A stretch of DNA of 31,891 nucleotides from a virus: positions 1-31,891 of the IMG/VR virus record IMGVR_UViG_3300045884_000044. The stretch is one strand, 5' to 3'. Under the pieces are notes generated by a model. It made no database searches, was not told the origin of the DNA, and saw nothing but the letters and a program-made list of their open reading frames with translations. Position 1 is the first letter of the stretch; the number at the start of each line of letters is the position of its first letter. A program made the position numbers and the translations under genes. Shown piece by piece: positions 1-7,948 of the stretch.

Positions 1-2
1 AC

Positions 3-266
3 CTGACTCAGACCGGGCGGTTGACGGTGGACACCGCTGCCGTCCTGTTCGACACGGAGAAGGTGAAGCCGGGGTTGCTCGTCTATGCGGCTCCGGCTGC
101 GGCGGTGGGTGCGGTCACCCTGGAAGACGGCGCGGGGGCCCTGATCACCACGCTGCGGGCTCCGGTCTCCGGAACCGTGGTCGTGGACCTCGGGGACTTC
201 GAGGTCACGGGCCTGGAGGTCGCCGCGATCACCGCGTCTTCCCTGCTGACGATCTTCCCGAAGTAG
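3..266 (+). CDS. Unknown protein, 5'-truncated by the window edge
   Basis: The reading frame is open from the left edge of the window to a TAG at 264-266, so the true start probably lies upstream. A TTG at 21 is an internal start candidate with no convincing ribosome site. The visible 88 residues are rich in Ala, Val and Gly with short beta-type stretches and few charged residues. This resembles small virion or tail-associated beta proteins, but I do not recognise a family. The next gene starts 3 nt after its stop, so it belongs to the same late operon. Confidence 0.6.
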   Translation: MTQTGRLTVDTAAVLFDTEKVKPGLLVYAAPAAAVGAVTLEDGAGALITTLRAPVSGTVVVDLGDFEVTGLEVAAITASSLLTIFPK

Positions 267-269
267 GCC

Positions 270-680
270 ATGTCCCAGGCATCTGACTACCTGGAGGGCC
301 AGATTCGGGCCCATCTGCTCCGCTCAGCCACCTGGGCGAAGACCACCGCGCGACACGTCTCGCTGCATACCGCGAACCCTGCGGACGACGCCTCGGGCAC
401 CGAGGTCTCTGGGGGCTCCTACGCGCGGGTCCAGCGTGACGCGGACGACCTCAACTGGTCGGCTCCCTCGCTCACCGCTGGGCTCTCCGCGAATCTCGCC
501 TCCCTCACGTTCCCGGCTCCCTCAGCCAACTGGGGCGTGGTGACGCATTTCGGCATCTGGGATGCGGCCTCGGGTGGGAATCTCCTCTGCTACGGAGCGC
601 TCACGGTTCCCAAGACCGTCAATAGCGGGGACCCGGCTCCGTTCTTCGACGTGGGGGCGCTCGCGGTCACGGTGGCGTAG
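270..680 (+). CDS. Phage tail-fibre-associated protein (Gp80-like)
   Basis: This 136-aa protein resembles a common phage family annotated as tail fibre or minor tail protein. It has an N-terminal helix, then VSLHTANPADD, then a Thr-Glu-Val-Ser-Gly-Gly-Ser-Tyr-Ala-Arg segment. A C-terminal half follows with WGVVTHFGIWD and ASGGNLLCYGAL. The family is expected to be part of the virion tail or fibre. The role here is inferred from family resemblance and from the late-operon position upstream of the portal gene. The ATG at 270 follows the previous stop by 3 nt; its ribosome site is weak. Confidence 0.65.
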   Translation: MSQASDYLEGQIRAHLLRSATWAKTTARHVSLHTANPADDASGTEVSGGSYARVQRDADDLNWSAPSLTAGLSANLASLTFPAPSANWGVVTHFGIWDAASGGNLLCYGALTVPKTVNSGDPAPFFDVGALAVTVA

Positions 681-1484
681 ATGGCCACCGATCTTGTCAA
701 CGTTGCACCGTTCCAGGGGCGGCTCCAGGTCGATTCGACCACGGAAATCAGCCTCCAGCGGTATATCGGTGCGTACATCCCCCTGAAGGTTGGAGCCGAC
801 TGGCTCGCGGCGGTGATCCCCGAAGCCGGGGTCACGATGGACAACACCGGGCTCGATGCGGACACCCTGTACTACATCTACGCCTTCGATGACTCGGACA
901 CGCTGACCCTGGAAGCCTCGGAGACCGCGTGGGAGTTGGACGCGGACACGGGTGTCCCGGTGATGATCGGGGACGAGACCCGGACCCTGTGTGGGATGCT
1001 GTACACCGCTGCGGGGACTCCCGGCACCTTCGTGGACTCCGACGCTCGGCGACTCCTGGCCAACTACTACAACCGCCAGCGCAAGGACCTCCACGGGACC
1101 TACTCCGCCGACCGGACGTTCAACAACACGGCCAACTGGGCGGATGTCAACTCGGAAATCAGCCTGGAGTTCCTCACCTGGGCCGACGAAGCGGTCTTCA
1201 TGGCGGCCAGCGGCACGGTGTCCACGAACTCCGGGGGCAACGCCTCACACATGGGCTTCGGGATCGACTCGACCACGACGCCGACCTCGGATGTCGGTCA
1301 GACGATCTCCGCGTCCAACCAGCGGAATGCTTGGAGCCTCTCGCTGTCCAAGATTCTGACGGAGGGTCGCCATCTGCTCTCCCTGCTCGGGCGCGTCAGC
1401 GGGGGGACCGCTACCCTTTGCACCGCGACCGATACCTCCATCGGCACCTCGAAGGCCCATATGTGGGCTGACGTGATGATCTAA
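681..1484 (+). CDS. Unknown virion-type protein, 267 aa
   Basis: The start ATG at 681 directly follows the TAG of the upstream gene, which suggests translational coupling. The 267-aa product has no signal peptide or membrane segment. It is rich in Asp, Thr, Ser and Ala, with alternating beta-type patterns, a YYIYAFDDSDTL stretch around residues 61-72 and a C-terminal half of about 120 residues that could be a separate beta domain. That composition fits a fibre, spike or tail-decoration protein, but no family is recognised. Its TAA overlaps the ATG of the next gene by one base. Confidence 0.6.
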   Translation: MATDLVNVAPFQGRLQVDSTTEISLQRYIGAYIPLKVGADWLAAVIPEAGVTMDNTGLDADTLYYIYAFDDSDTLTLEASETAWELDADTGVPVMIGDETRTLCGMLYTAAGTPGTFVDSDARRLLANYYNRQRKDLHGTYSADRTFNNTANWADVNSEISLEFLTWADEAVFMAASGTVSTNSGGNASHMGFGIDSTTTPTSDVGQTISASNQRNAWSLSLSKILTEGRHLLSLLGRVSGGTATLCTATDTSIGTSKAHMWADVMI

Positions 1485-1801
1485 TGTCCGTCTACTCCGG
1501 CGAGGTCTTCAATCCCGAGGTCTTCCTGACCGATGAGGACGCGAGTCTGGCTGGGACCTCAGCCATCGCGCTCACTTCGATGGGCGCGCTCTCGACGGTC
1601 ATCAACCTGGCGGGGGCCTCCACCATTGCCCTGACCGGCTCAGCCAGCCTGACGACCGCGATCCAGATGGTGGGCTCGGCGCTGATCGCGCTCACCCTGG
1701 CGGACGCCGCGCTCAAGTTCCGGGGCAACGCCCGGAGGCTGGACATCTGTGGGCATCCCACGATGGCGCTGGAAAACTTCAAGGGGCCGAATCCGTGCTA
1801 A
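1484..1801 (+). CDS. Unknown 105-aa protein with hydrophobic repeats
   Basis: The gene shares base 1484 with the stop of the previous gene (TAATG). Residues 25-75 hold three related segments of about 20 residues with the pattern A-x-x-I-A-L-T, a Gly or Ser, then A-x-L. They look like an internally repeated beta strand or coil, as in some fibre proteins. The C-terminus is polar. No membrane topology is convincing because the hydrophobic stretches are broken by Ser and Thr. The function is unknown; the position suggests a virion component. The TAA ends at 1801. Confidence 0.5.
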   Translation: MSVYSGEVFNPEVFLTDEDASLAGTSAIALTSMGALSTVINLAGASTIALTGSASLTTAIQMVGSALIALTLADAALKFRGNARRLDICGHPTMALENFKGPNPC

Positions 1802-1824
1802 TCTTTGGCCGGGAGGATATGACC

Positions 1825-2079
1825 ATGCTCAGCTACTTCCTGAAGATCATGCGCGACCAGCGCGGCTTCTTCGGTGGCGGAGGCGGGGGAGCCCGCCCGG
1901 CCCCGGCGACCCCCGCGCCCCCCAGCGAGTCCGACGCGGCGGTCCAGAACAAGCGGGCGGCTCGGCGCTACAAGGCGGGTCTGGAGGGTGGGTTCCAGTC
2001 CACCATCGCCACGTCAGCCCTGGGCTCCAGCCAGCAGGCGCAGGGCCAGCCCGGCACGGTTCAGAAGCTCGGAGGCTAG
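1825..2079 (+). CDS. Small Gly/Ala/Pro-rich protein upstream of portal
   Basis: The frame is open from a GTG at 1795, but GGGAGGA at 1811-1817 places the best start at the ATG at 1825 (7-nt gap); the ATG at 1819 is too close. The 84-aa product begins with a short amphipathic helix (LSYFLKIMRDQRGFF). It continues with a Gly run and a Pro/Ala run, and ends polar and Gln-rich. Small proteins of this type often lie just upstream of podovirus portal genes. Their role is not known to me. The portal gene starts 3 nt after its TAG. Confidence 0.55.
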   Translation: MLSYFLKIMRDQRGFFGGGGGGARPAPATPAPPSESDAAVQNKRAARRYKAGLEGGFQSTIATSALGSSQQAQGQPGTVQKLGG

Positions 2080-2082
2080 TTC

Positions 2083-3801
2083 GTGGCGGACGAGCGCGCG
2101 CAGCTACTGATCAAGCGCTGGGATCACCTGTTCTCGGACCTTCAACTCTGGACGCCGACGTGGCAGGAAATCAACGAGTTGATGATGCCGAGGAAGTCGA
2201 ACATCCAGCTTCAGCGGAGCCCTGGCTCCAAGCAGACCGAGAAGCTGATGGACTCGACGCCCATCCACTCGGTCGAGTTGCTGGCGGCCTCCATGCAGGG
2301 GTCTCTGACCTCGGGCTCCGTCCGGTGGTTCTTCTACCGGATTCGTGGCCTGGCTCTCGGGGTGATCCCGGACGCCGACAAGTGGCTGGAAGACGCCTCC
2401 CTGATCACCTACGACGAGCTTCGGGAGTCGAACTTCTCCTCGGAGGCCCACGAGTTCTACATCGACCTGTCCACGGTGGGCACGGCGGCCATCTTCATCG
2501 ACGAGAAGAAGCCGATGCCCAACAAGCCCTTTGCGGGGCTCCGGTTCCAGACCCTGGTCCCCGGCACCTACGTCATCGACGAGAACGAGGAGGGCCGGGT
2601 CGATACGCTGATGTACAAGTTCAAGCTCTCGGCCCGGAACGCCAAGTCGATGTTCGGCGAGGAGAACCTTCCCGACCGGATCAAGAAGAACCTCGATCCG
2701 ACCAAGGGGAACCCGGACCAGGAGTTCGACTTCATCCACGCGATCTTCCCCCGGCGCTCGGTGCCCAAGGGCTACGACGCCTCTGGGGACACGCCGAAGA
2801 ACCGGCCCTTCGCCTCGATGTACGTGGCGATGGAGGACCAGGTGGTGCTGAAGGAGGGGGGCTTCCACGAGTTCCCCTTCGCCGTGGCCCGCTGGACCAA
2901 GACCTCCGGCGAGAAGTACGGGCGGAGCCCCGGTTACACCGCGCTTCCCGATGCCAAGACGCTGAACAAGCTCCGCGAGTTGAAGCTCCGCGCGATGGCG
3001 GTCATGGTGCAGCCGCCGCTGAAGATTCGGGACGATGGCGTGCTGGGGACCCCCAGGCTGATCCCTGGTGGCCTCACCCATGTGCGGGACATGGATGCCG
3101 TCGAGCCCCTGCAAATCCCCGCGCGCGTGGACGTGGCCAACATGGAGGAGGACAAGCTCCAGGCGGCCATCCGGAGGATTTTCTTCTCCGACCAGTTGCA
3201 GTTGCAGGAAGGCCCGCAGATGACGGCCTACGAGGTCCAGGTCCGCTACGAGTTGATGCAGCGGATTCTCGGGCCCACGCTGGGCCGCCTGGAGACGGAG
3301 TTCCTCGAACCCCTCGTGGAGCGGGTCTTCAACATCCTCATGCGGCGCAAGCGGTTCCTGCCCATGCCCCCGGCGCTCGTCGAGTACCGGAAGATGGGTG
3401 GGGCGTTCGACATCGAGTACGAGGGTCCCCTGGCTCGCGCCCAGCGGCTGTCCGAGACCGTGGCGATCCAGCGGTTCCTGCAACTCGTGGTGCCCATGGC
3501 GGAGTTCCAGCCCGATGTCCTGGACATCATCGACGTGGACAAGACGGTCCAGACCATCGCCATCGCCACCGGGGTCCCGCCGTCGATCATCCATGACCAG
3601 GAGACCGTGGACGCCAAGCGCAACGAGCGCAAGCAGGCCCAGGCTCAGCAGGCCCAGGCGGCTCAGGCTCAGGAGACCATGAAGGCTGTGGGCGGCGCGG
3701 CCCCCGCGCTCAAGGCGCTCATGGAGGCCCAGAAGTCTGGGATTCTCCCGGCTGGCGGAGCCATCGGGGCGGGTGTTCCCACCGGGGGTATCGGAGCCTA
3801 G
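2083..3801 (+). CDS. Portal protein (podovirus head-to-tail connector)
   Basis: This 572-aa protein matches the T7 gp8-like head-tail connector family (Pfam Head-tail_con). A dodecameric ring of this protein at one capsid vertex is the DNA entry and exit channel. Family features seen are the N-terminal helix with W-x-E-I-N-E-L-M-M-P around residues 27-38 and the segment LLAASMQGSLTSGSVRWF near residues 67-84. Also present are DLSTVGTAAIFI and the late GPMTAYEV-type segment (GPQMTAYEVQVRYELM). The C-terminus is a Gln/Ala-rich tail. The GTG start at 2083 is preceded by GGAGG at 2071-2075 with a 7-nt gap. Length is typical. Confidence 0.92.
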   Translation: MADERAQLLIKRWDHLFSDLQLWTPTWQEINELMMPRKSNIQLQRSPGSKQTEKLMDSTPIHSVELLAASMQGSLTSGSVRWFFYRIRGLALGVIPDADKWLEDASLITYDELRESNFSSEAHEFYIDLSTVGTAAIFIDEKKPMPNKPFAGLRFQTLVPGTYVIDENEEGRVDTLMYKFKLSARNAKSMFGEENLPDRIKKNLDPTKGNPDQEFDFIHAIFPRRSVPKGYDASGDTPKNRPFASMYVAMEDQVVLKEGGFHEFPFAVARWTKTSGEKYGRSPGYTALPDAKTLNKLRELKLRAMAVMVQPPLKIRDDGVLGTPRLIPGGLTHVRDMDAVEPLQIPARVDVANMEEDKLQAAIRRIFFSDQLQLQEGPQMTAYEVQVRYELMQRILGPTLGRLETEFLEPLVERVFNILMRRKRFLPMPPALVEYRKMGGAFDIEYEGPLARAQRLSETVAIQRFLQLVVPMAEFQPDVLDIIDVDKTVQTIAIATGVPPSIIHDQETVDAKRNERKQAQAQQAQAAQAQETMKAVGGAAPALKALMEAQKSGILPAGGAIGAGVPTGGIGA

Positions 3802-4083
3802 ATGGCCTTCAAGCCGGAAGATCGCCTCATGTGGTACGCCACGCTGTTCAGCACCGAGACGGGCAAGAAGGTCCTCGACGATCTCCGTCGGACGCTTGCT
3901 CGCCCCTCCTACGAGCCGGGGATGAAGGACCCGGAGCGGGAGACCTACTACCGTGAGGGTCAGCGTTCGATCCTTCTGGGCATCGAGGCCGCGATGGCTG
4001 CGGGCTTCACGCTCATGGACGCGACCCTCGATGACACCAAGGGGCCCCAACAGGTGGCCATCCTTGAGGAAAACGAGGAGTAG
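3802..4083 (+). CDS. Bbp19-like small protein
   Basis: This 93-aa protein has the layout of the Bbp19-like phage family: an N-terminal helix (LFSTETGKKVLDDLRRTL), a linker, and the motif ETYYREGQRSILLGI near residues 48-62. Members sit between portal and scaffold or capsid genes in many podoviruses; their molecular role is not established. The ATG immediately follows the portal TAG, and GGAG at 3791-3794 lies inside the portal C-terminus as its ribosome site. The family call rests on pattern memory, not a search. Confidence 0.65.
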   Translation: MAFKPEDRLMWYATLFSTETGKKVLDDLRRTLARPSYEPGMKDPERETYYREGQRSILLGIEAAMAAGFTLMDATLDDTKGPQQVAILEENEE

Positions 4084-4085
4084 TC

Positions 4086-4922
4086 ATGCCTGACGAGAAG
4101 CCCGCTGGGACCCCCGCTGGGGAGACTCCCGCCGCTGGCACACCTCCGGCTCCGGCCCCTGCCCCGGCTCCCAACGCCTGGATGGACGGCGAGGGCTGGA
4201 CCCCGGAGTTGAAGGCCGACAAGACGCTCTCGAAGTACAAGTCGCCTGCCGACCTGGCGACCGCCCATGTGAACCTCCAGAAGATGCTGGGGAGCCGGGT
4301 GGAGATTCCCAACGAGAAGACCGACCCGGAGGCCGCCAAGGTCTTCTGGGGCAAGCTCGGTGTGCCTGACAACCCCGAGGGCTACGAGGCGTTCGCGGCC
4401 CCCGAGGGTCGGAAGGCCGACGAGGCGATGATCGGGGGCTTCCGGAAGGTCGCCCACGGGGCCAAGCTCTCCAAGGGCCAGGTCACGGCGCTGGAGAAGT
4501 GGTATGTGGAGCAGGAGTTGGCCCGCGAGACCGCGCTCAGCCAGGAGTACGCCGAGGAGCAGCGGAAGGGCATGGAGGTCCTCAAGGCCGAGTGGGGCGC
4601 GGCTGCGGATATCAATCTCGGCTACACCCACCGGCTGGTGGCTGAGCATGGCGGGGCCGATCTCCAGGCTGCGCTGGCGGAGACTGGGGCCGGGAACGAC
4701 CCTCGGGTCGTCAAGTTCTTCAGCAAGATCGGCAAGATGCTGGCCGATGATGGCCTGATGAAGGTCGAGAACCTCTCGGCTCGGCCCAACGAGGCTCAGG
4801 AGAAGATCGCGGCGGTGATGAACGACAAGAACCACCCCTACTGGAACGAGCGGGCCCCCGGTCACAAGGAGGCCGTGCTCCAGATGCAGGGCTGGTACGA
4901 GGTCGTCCACAACCGGGTCTAG
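4086..4922 (+). CDS. Scaffolding / capsid assembly protein
   Basis: This 278-aa protein has a Pro/Ala-rich N-terminus (residues 1-30). It continues with a segment typical of podovirus scaffold-type proteins: W-T-P-E-L-K-A-D-K-T-L, then KYKSPADLATAHVNLQKM. A later KLGVPDNPEGYEAF resembles the GRP-x-x-P-x-G-Y pattern of that family. The rest is charged and helical, as expected for a removable internal scaffold that directs procapsid assembly. It lies between the portal and capsid genes, the usual scaffold position. GAGGAG at 4075-4080 precedes the ATG by 5 nt. Confidence 0.8.
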   Translation: MPDEKPAGTPAGETPAAGTPPAPAPAPAPNAWMDGEGWTPELKADKTLSKYKSPADLATAHVNLQKMLGSRVEIPNEKTDPEAAKVFWGKLGVPDNPEGYEAFAAPEGRKADEAMIGGFRKVAHGAKLSKGQVTALEKWYVEQELARETALSQEYAEEQRKGMEVLKAEWGAAADINLGYTHRLVAEHGGADLQAALAETGAGNDPRVVKFFSKIGKMLADDGLMKVENLSARPNEAQEKIAAVMNDKNHPYWNERAPGHKEAVLQMQGWYEVVHNRV

Positions 4923-4943
4923 CCAAAAATCTTGGGGTGGGGG

Positions 4944-4973
4944 TTGACATCAGCCCCCGCCCCTTGATATACC
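4944..4973 (+). promoter_or_regulatory. Candidate sigma70-type promoter before the capsid gene
   Basis: A perfect -35 hexamer TTGACA lies at 4944-4949. An extended -10 follows, with TG at 4965-4966 and TATACC at 4968-4973, 18 bp after the -35. It sits in the longest intergenic gap of the window, directly upstream of the major capsid gene, where an extra promoter makes sense for a high-copy protein. The TTGACA lies in a G/C-rich context where it is not expected by chance. The -10 is imperfect. Confidence 0.55.
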
Positions 4974-4984
4974 CCCAATAGAGC

Positions 4985-5087
4985 GACCCGAAAGGACACC
5001 CGCTCACGGGCAGCCAGGCCCGCCCACCTGGTAGGCGGACCCCGAAAGGGACACTCCTCCGGCGAAGTGAAAGGTAGTCAAACTTTC
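4985..5087 (+). promoter_or_regulatory. Structured capsid-gene leader with GAAA-loop hairpins
   Basis: The leader holds two imperfect direct copies of the same element: GACCCGAAAGGACAC at 4985-4999 and GACCCCGAAAGGGACAC at 5038-5054. In both, a C-run and a G-run flank GAAA, so each copy can fold into a short stem capped by a GNRA tetraloop. A third weak stem pairs GAAAG (5069-5073) with CTTTC (5083-5087), just ahead of the ribosome site AGAGGAGG. The function is unknown. RNA stabilisation or translation control of capsid mRNA are possible readings. Confidence 0.4.
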
Positions 5088-5107
5088 GTGCCAGAGGAGG
5101 CACTTCA

Positions 5108-5989
5108 ATGAGCGACCAGATCACGACAGCATTCGTCAAGCAGTACCACGGGACGGTGGAGTACCTGCTCCAGCAGAAGGGAGCCCGCCTCGTCAACTGC
5201 GTCCGCAACGAGAGCCAGAACTCCGAGGAGCAGTTCTGGGAGCAGATCGGTCCCACCGAGGCGCTGGAGATCACGACCCGCCACGGGGACTCTCCCCAGG
5301 TGAACACCCCCCACGACCGGCGTCGGGTCACCCTGCGCTTCTTCGACTGGGGCGATTTCATCGACACCATCGACAAGGTGCGGATGCTCATCGACCCGGC
5401 CAACCCGTACTCCCAGAACGCGGCCTACGCGCTGGGCCGGAAGCAGGACGACATCATCATCGACGCGATGTTCGGCACCGCGTTCACCGGCAAGGAGGGG
5501 GCCACCTCGGTGTCCTTCGACTCCGGCCAGCAGATCGCTGCCAACTTCGGCGGCGCGGACTCGGGTCTGACCATCACCAAGCTCATCGAGGCGCAGCGGC
5601 TCCTGCGGGCCGCTGAGAACGACCTCTCGGGCGAGGAGTTCTACATCGCGGTGGGGGCCAAGCAGTTGGCCAACCTGCTCAGCACCACGCAGGTGACCTC
5701 GGCGGACTTCAACTCCGTGAAGGCGCTCGTCCAGGGCGAACTCAACACCTTCATGGGCTTCATGTTCAAGCACACGGAGCGTCTCCTGGTGGACGGCTCC
5801 TCGAAGCGCCGGGTGCCCGTCTGGGCCCGCTCGGGCGTGCTCGCGGCCAAGAACCCCGAGATCAGCACGAACATCGTGCAGCGGTGGGACAAGCGCGGGT
5901 CCTGGTACGTCTATGCCAAGATGGGCATGGGCGCGACCCGGATGCAGGAGAACAAGATCGTCGAGATCAAGTGCTCGGAGACGGTGTAG
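5108..5989 (+). CDS. Major capsid protein
   Basis: This 293-aa protein forms the icosahedral shell. It matches the podovirus phage-capsid family thought to adopt the HK97 fold. Seen features are the N-terminal TTAFVKQYHGTVEYLLQQKG segment, the charged ITTRHGDSPQVNTPHDRRRV loop, the DWGDFIDTIDKVRMLIDP segment and the DIIIDAMFG helix. A C-terminal beta region has NIVQRWDKRGSWYVYAKMGMGA. The ATG is preceded by AGAGGAGG with good spacing, and the gene has its own leader and probable promoter. A GC hairpin follows the stop. Confidence 0.9.
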   Translation: MSDQITTAFVKQYHGTVEYLLQQKGARLVNCVRNESQNSEEQFWEQIGPTEALEITTRHGDSPQVNTPHDRRRVTLRFFDWGDFIDTIDKVRMLIDPANPYSQNAAYALGRKQDDIIIDAMFGTAFTGKEGATSVSFDSGQQIAANFGGADSGLTITKLIEAQRLLRAAENDLSGEEFYIAVGAKQLANLLSTTQVTSADFNSVKALVQGELNTFMGFMFKHTERLLVDGSSKRRVPVWARSGVLAAKNPEISTNIVQRWDKRGSWYVYAKMGMGATRMQENKIVEIKCSETV

Positions 5990-6015
5990 CCGAGCCGGAC
6001 TGACAACTTAGGCGA

Positions 6016-6037
6016 GGGGGGTCCGCGAGGGCCCCCC
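6016..6037 (+). terminator. GC-rich hairpin after the capsid gene
   Basis: GGGGGGTCC (6016-6024) pairs with GGGCCCCCC (6029-6037) around a GCGA tetraloop: nine pairs including one G-U. There is no U-run afterwards. It may act as a leaky terminator or as an mRNA 3'-end stabiliser rather than a strong intrinsic terminator. Confidence 0.5.
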
Positions 6038-6071
6038 GGCCTTAAAAGAACACGAAAGAGAGGACACGAAC

Positions 6072-6551
6072 ATGGCGCTGACCCCCACGATGTCTCGGGA
6101 GTACACGCAGTATCAGTCGGAGCCCGTCGAGCAGGTGAAGTCGCCGGACTGGGACGGCAAGCTGAGCGTCTCCGTCGGCAAGCTCACCTTCACGGCGGCT
6201 GGCCAGGGCGCGGCGCAGATGGTGCTCCTGCCCGCTGGCCGCAAGATCATCTTCCCGGACCTCTGCCGTATCATCTGCCCGCAGGGCGCGACCGACGCGG
6301 ACCTCCACGTCGGCCACGGGGCCTACACGGATGCCGAGTCGGGCGATGCCGTGAACGCCGACGACAACGCCTTCGCGGACAACCTGGACCTGGGTGGGGC
6401 GGCCATCGACGCGGCCTTCTCGCTCCCGGCCGCAGCCCCGTTCTATCTGGACTCGAAGGAGCAGGTGGACATCACCATCACCATCGACACGGGCGACTCG
6501 GCGGCGGCGGGCGATGCCTACGTCGTGGTCGTCTACGGCAGCCTGAAGTAG
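6072..6551 (+). CDS. Unknown 159-aa protein after the capsid gene
   Basis: The start has a strong ribosome site (AGAGAGGA, about 8 nt upstream). The product has no membrane segment. It has an Asp/Ala/Gly-rich beta-type composition, an LPAGRKIIFPDLCRIICP segment near residues 56-73 and a C-terminal QVDITITIDTGDSAA...AYVVVVYGSLK strand pattern. The position between the capsid gene and a terminator, with its own expression unit, suggests an abundant virion protein such as a capsid decoration protein or head fibre subunit. That is inference from context; no family is recognised. Confidence 0.6.
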   Translation: MALTPTMSREYTQYQSEPVEQVKSPDWDGKLSVSVGKLTFTAAGQGAAQMVLLPAGRKIIFPDLCRIICPQGATDADLHVGHGAYTDAESGDAVNADDNAFADNLDLGGAAIDAAFSLPAAAPFYLDSKEQVDITITIDTGDSAAAGDAYVVVVYGSLK

Positions 6552-6560
6552 AGGAACCAC

Positions 6561-6597
6561 GGGGGGTCTCGGGGTAACTCGGGACCCCCCTTCTTTC
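6561..6597 (+). terminator. Strong intrinsic terminator
   Basis: The stem at 6561-6573 (GGGGGGTCTCGGG) pairs with 6578-6590 (CTCGGGACCCCCC). That gives 13 pairs with two G-U wobbles around a GTAA loop. The pyrimidine tail TTCTTTCC follows immediately. It ends the capsid transcription unit. The next gene's ATG is only 8 nt beyond the stem. Confidence 0.75.
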
Positions 6598-6598
6598 C

Positions 6599-7924
6599 AT
6601 GCCGTTCGGACCCACCGGCTGGTCACGCCGCGCAGACCTCCCGGACTTCCGGGTGTCGCTGGGCGGCTCTGCGCTCCCGATCCAGGGGGCCATGTCCATC
6701 GACGACGATGCGTACTTCCCCTACCGCACCACGTTGATCACCGCCAGCCCCGATGATGGGATGGTCTACATCGGCGGGGGCATGGTGCGTCGGACGCCCG
6801 CTGGGGATGAATTCACCTACCCTGGGGGCTCGAATCCGATCACGGGGGAAGATGGTGGCCTGGCGATCACGGGCCTCCGTCGGGACGGGCCGTTTGCCCT
6901 CGCCAACATCGAGGGGGTTCCCTTCGCGTTGATCGGCGGGCACTCGGTTGCGTTCGTCTCGGTCAACGGGAAGTCCGGGCCGGGCCATGTGAAGATCGCG
7001 GTCAACTGGGACCCGGATTCTGAGGACCCGTTCCTCAATGGCTGGCAGGAGGTCGCCCATCTATTCACGGTCCCGGCCAAGGACTTTGGGACCCCCGGTG
7101 GCGCGGGCTTCATGTCGCTCTCTGGTGGGTTCTTCAAGATCGACTCGACTTACTACTGCATGTTCGGGCTGGAGCAGGGAACGAGTGGGCCCCTGGGGTC
7201 CTCGACCACCCGCCACGCGGCAATCTGGAAGACCGAGGACTTCGGGGAGACCTGGAGCCAGTTGATCGACCTCTCGGCGATCTCGCCCTGGGGCGGGAGT
7301 TCGTTGCCGACTCAGGTGATCGGGGTGAATCGTTCGGGGCTCCTGCGGATCATCGCGGTGCTGGGGAGTACATCGGTCTGGTATTCCGATGACCTCGGGG
7401 AGTCCTGGACCGAGGCGGGGGGCAACAACATCAATGCCCAGAAGCTGATGCTGCTGTCCTCGGGCGGGGTGCTGCTCGGCAAGTCCGGGGGCCTCGGGAC
7501 CTCCACGGGCTCCAGCGTGTCCTGTGATCTTGGGGAGAACTTCTCAGCCTCGGTTCAGGAGCCCACGGGGAACAACAACACCCGGCTGGGGGTGGCGACC
7601 ATTGGCCTGGAGGAGGCGGTTGCTGCGGTCCCTGGGGGCACGGGGGTCCGGCTGTTCTGGTCGAACAATGGCGGGGAGGACTTCATCTTCCAGGGCGAGT
7701 TCGAGGACATGTCGAACCTGTCGCCCCTGATGGACATGTTTCTCATGGGGGACTCGACGCGGGCCGTGGCCTACAACCAGGGCCGGGAGGTCATCAAGTC
7801 CAACGAGCCTCCCACGGGGACCGTGAGCCCCCGGTCCATCTGCCCTGGGATCGCGGCGGGTCTGGCCAACGCGGGGAAGCTCGTCACCTGTGGGCTCCCG
7901 GTGATGACCAACAACTGCCCGTGA
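6599..7924 (+). CDS. Asp-box beta-propeller protein (BNR/sialidase-like fold)
   Basis: This 441-aa protein contains Asp-box (BNR) repeats: KTEDFGETW near residue 210, YSDDLGESW near 261, SCDLGENF near 308 and SNNGGEDF near 355, spaced about 50 residues apart. Asp boxes mark blades of six- or seven-bladed propellers such as sialidases and other glycan-active or glycan-binding proteins. Catalytic sialidase residues cannot be assigned by eye. The location among tail genes suggests a virion protein that binds or trims host surface glycans. The ATG at 6599 has no Shine-Dalgarno and lies just after the terminator; an internal ATG at 6692 is an alternative start. Confidence 0.75.
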   Translation: MPFGPTGWSRRADLPDFRVSLGGSALPIQGAMSIDDDAYFPYRTTLITASPDDGMVYIGGGMVRRTPAGDEFTYPGGSNPITGEDGGLAITGLRRDGPFALANIEGVPFALIGGHSVAFVSVNGKSGPGHVKIAVNWDPDSEDPFLNGWQEVAHLFTVPAKDFGTPGGAGFMSLSGGFFKIDSTYYCMFGLEQGTSGPLGSSTTRHAAIWKTEDFGETWSQLIDLSAISPWGGSSLPTQVIGVNRSGLLRIIAVLGSTSVWYSDDLGESWTEAGGNNINAQKLMLLSSGGVLLGKSGGLGTSTGSSVSCDLGENFSASVQEPTGNNNTRLGVATIGLEEAVAAVPGGTGVRLFWSNNGGEDFIFQGEFEDMSNLSPLMDMFLMGDSTRAVAYNQGREVIKSNEPPTGTVSPRSICPGIAAGLANAGKLVTCGLPVMTNNCP

Positions 7925-7948
7925 TACGATAGCGCCTGGAGGAACCCC

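Noticed and set aside
1749-3596. 615-codon open frame on the plus strand
   Set aside because: Out-of-frame shadow of the portal gene with Arg/Gly/Pro/His-rich low-complexity translation.
2104-4050. 648-codon open frame on the minus strand
   Set aside because: Antisense shadow of the portal gene; Leu/Val/His/Arg/Gly-biased translation typical of GC-rich antisense frames and no ribosome site.
7922-7930. GATACGAT as a promoter before the gp11-like gene
   Set aside because: No -35 partner; probably ordinary intergenic sequence.
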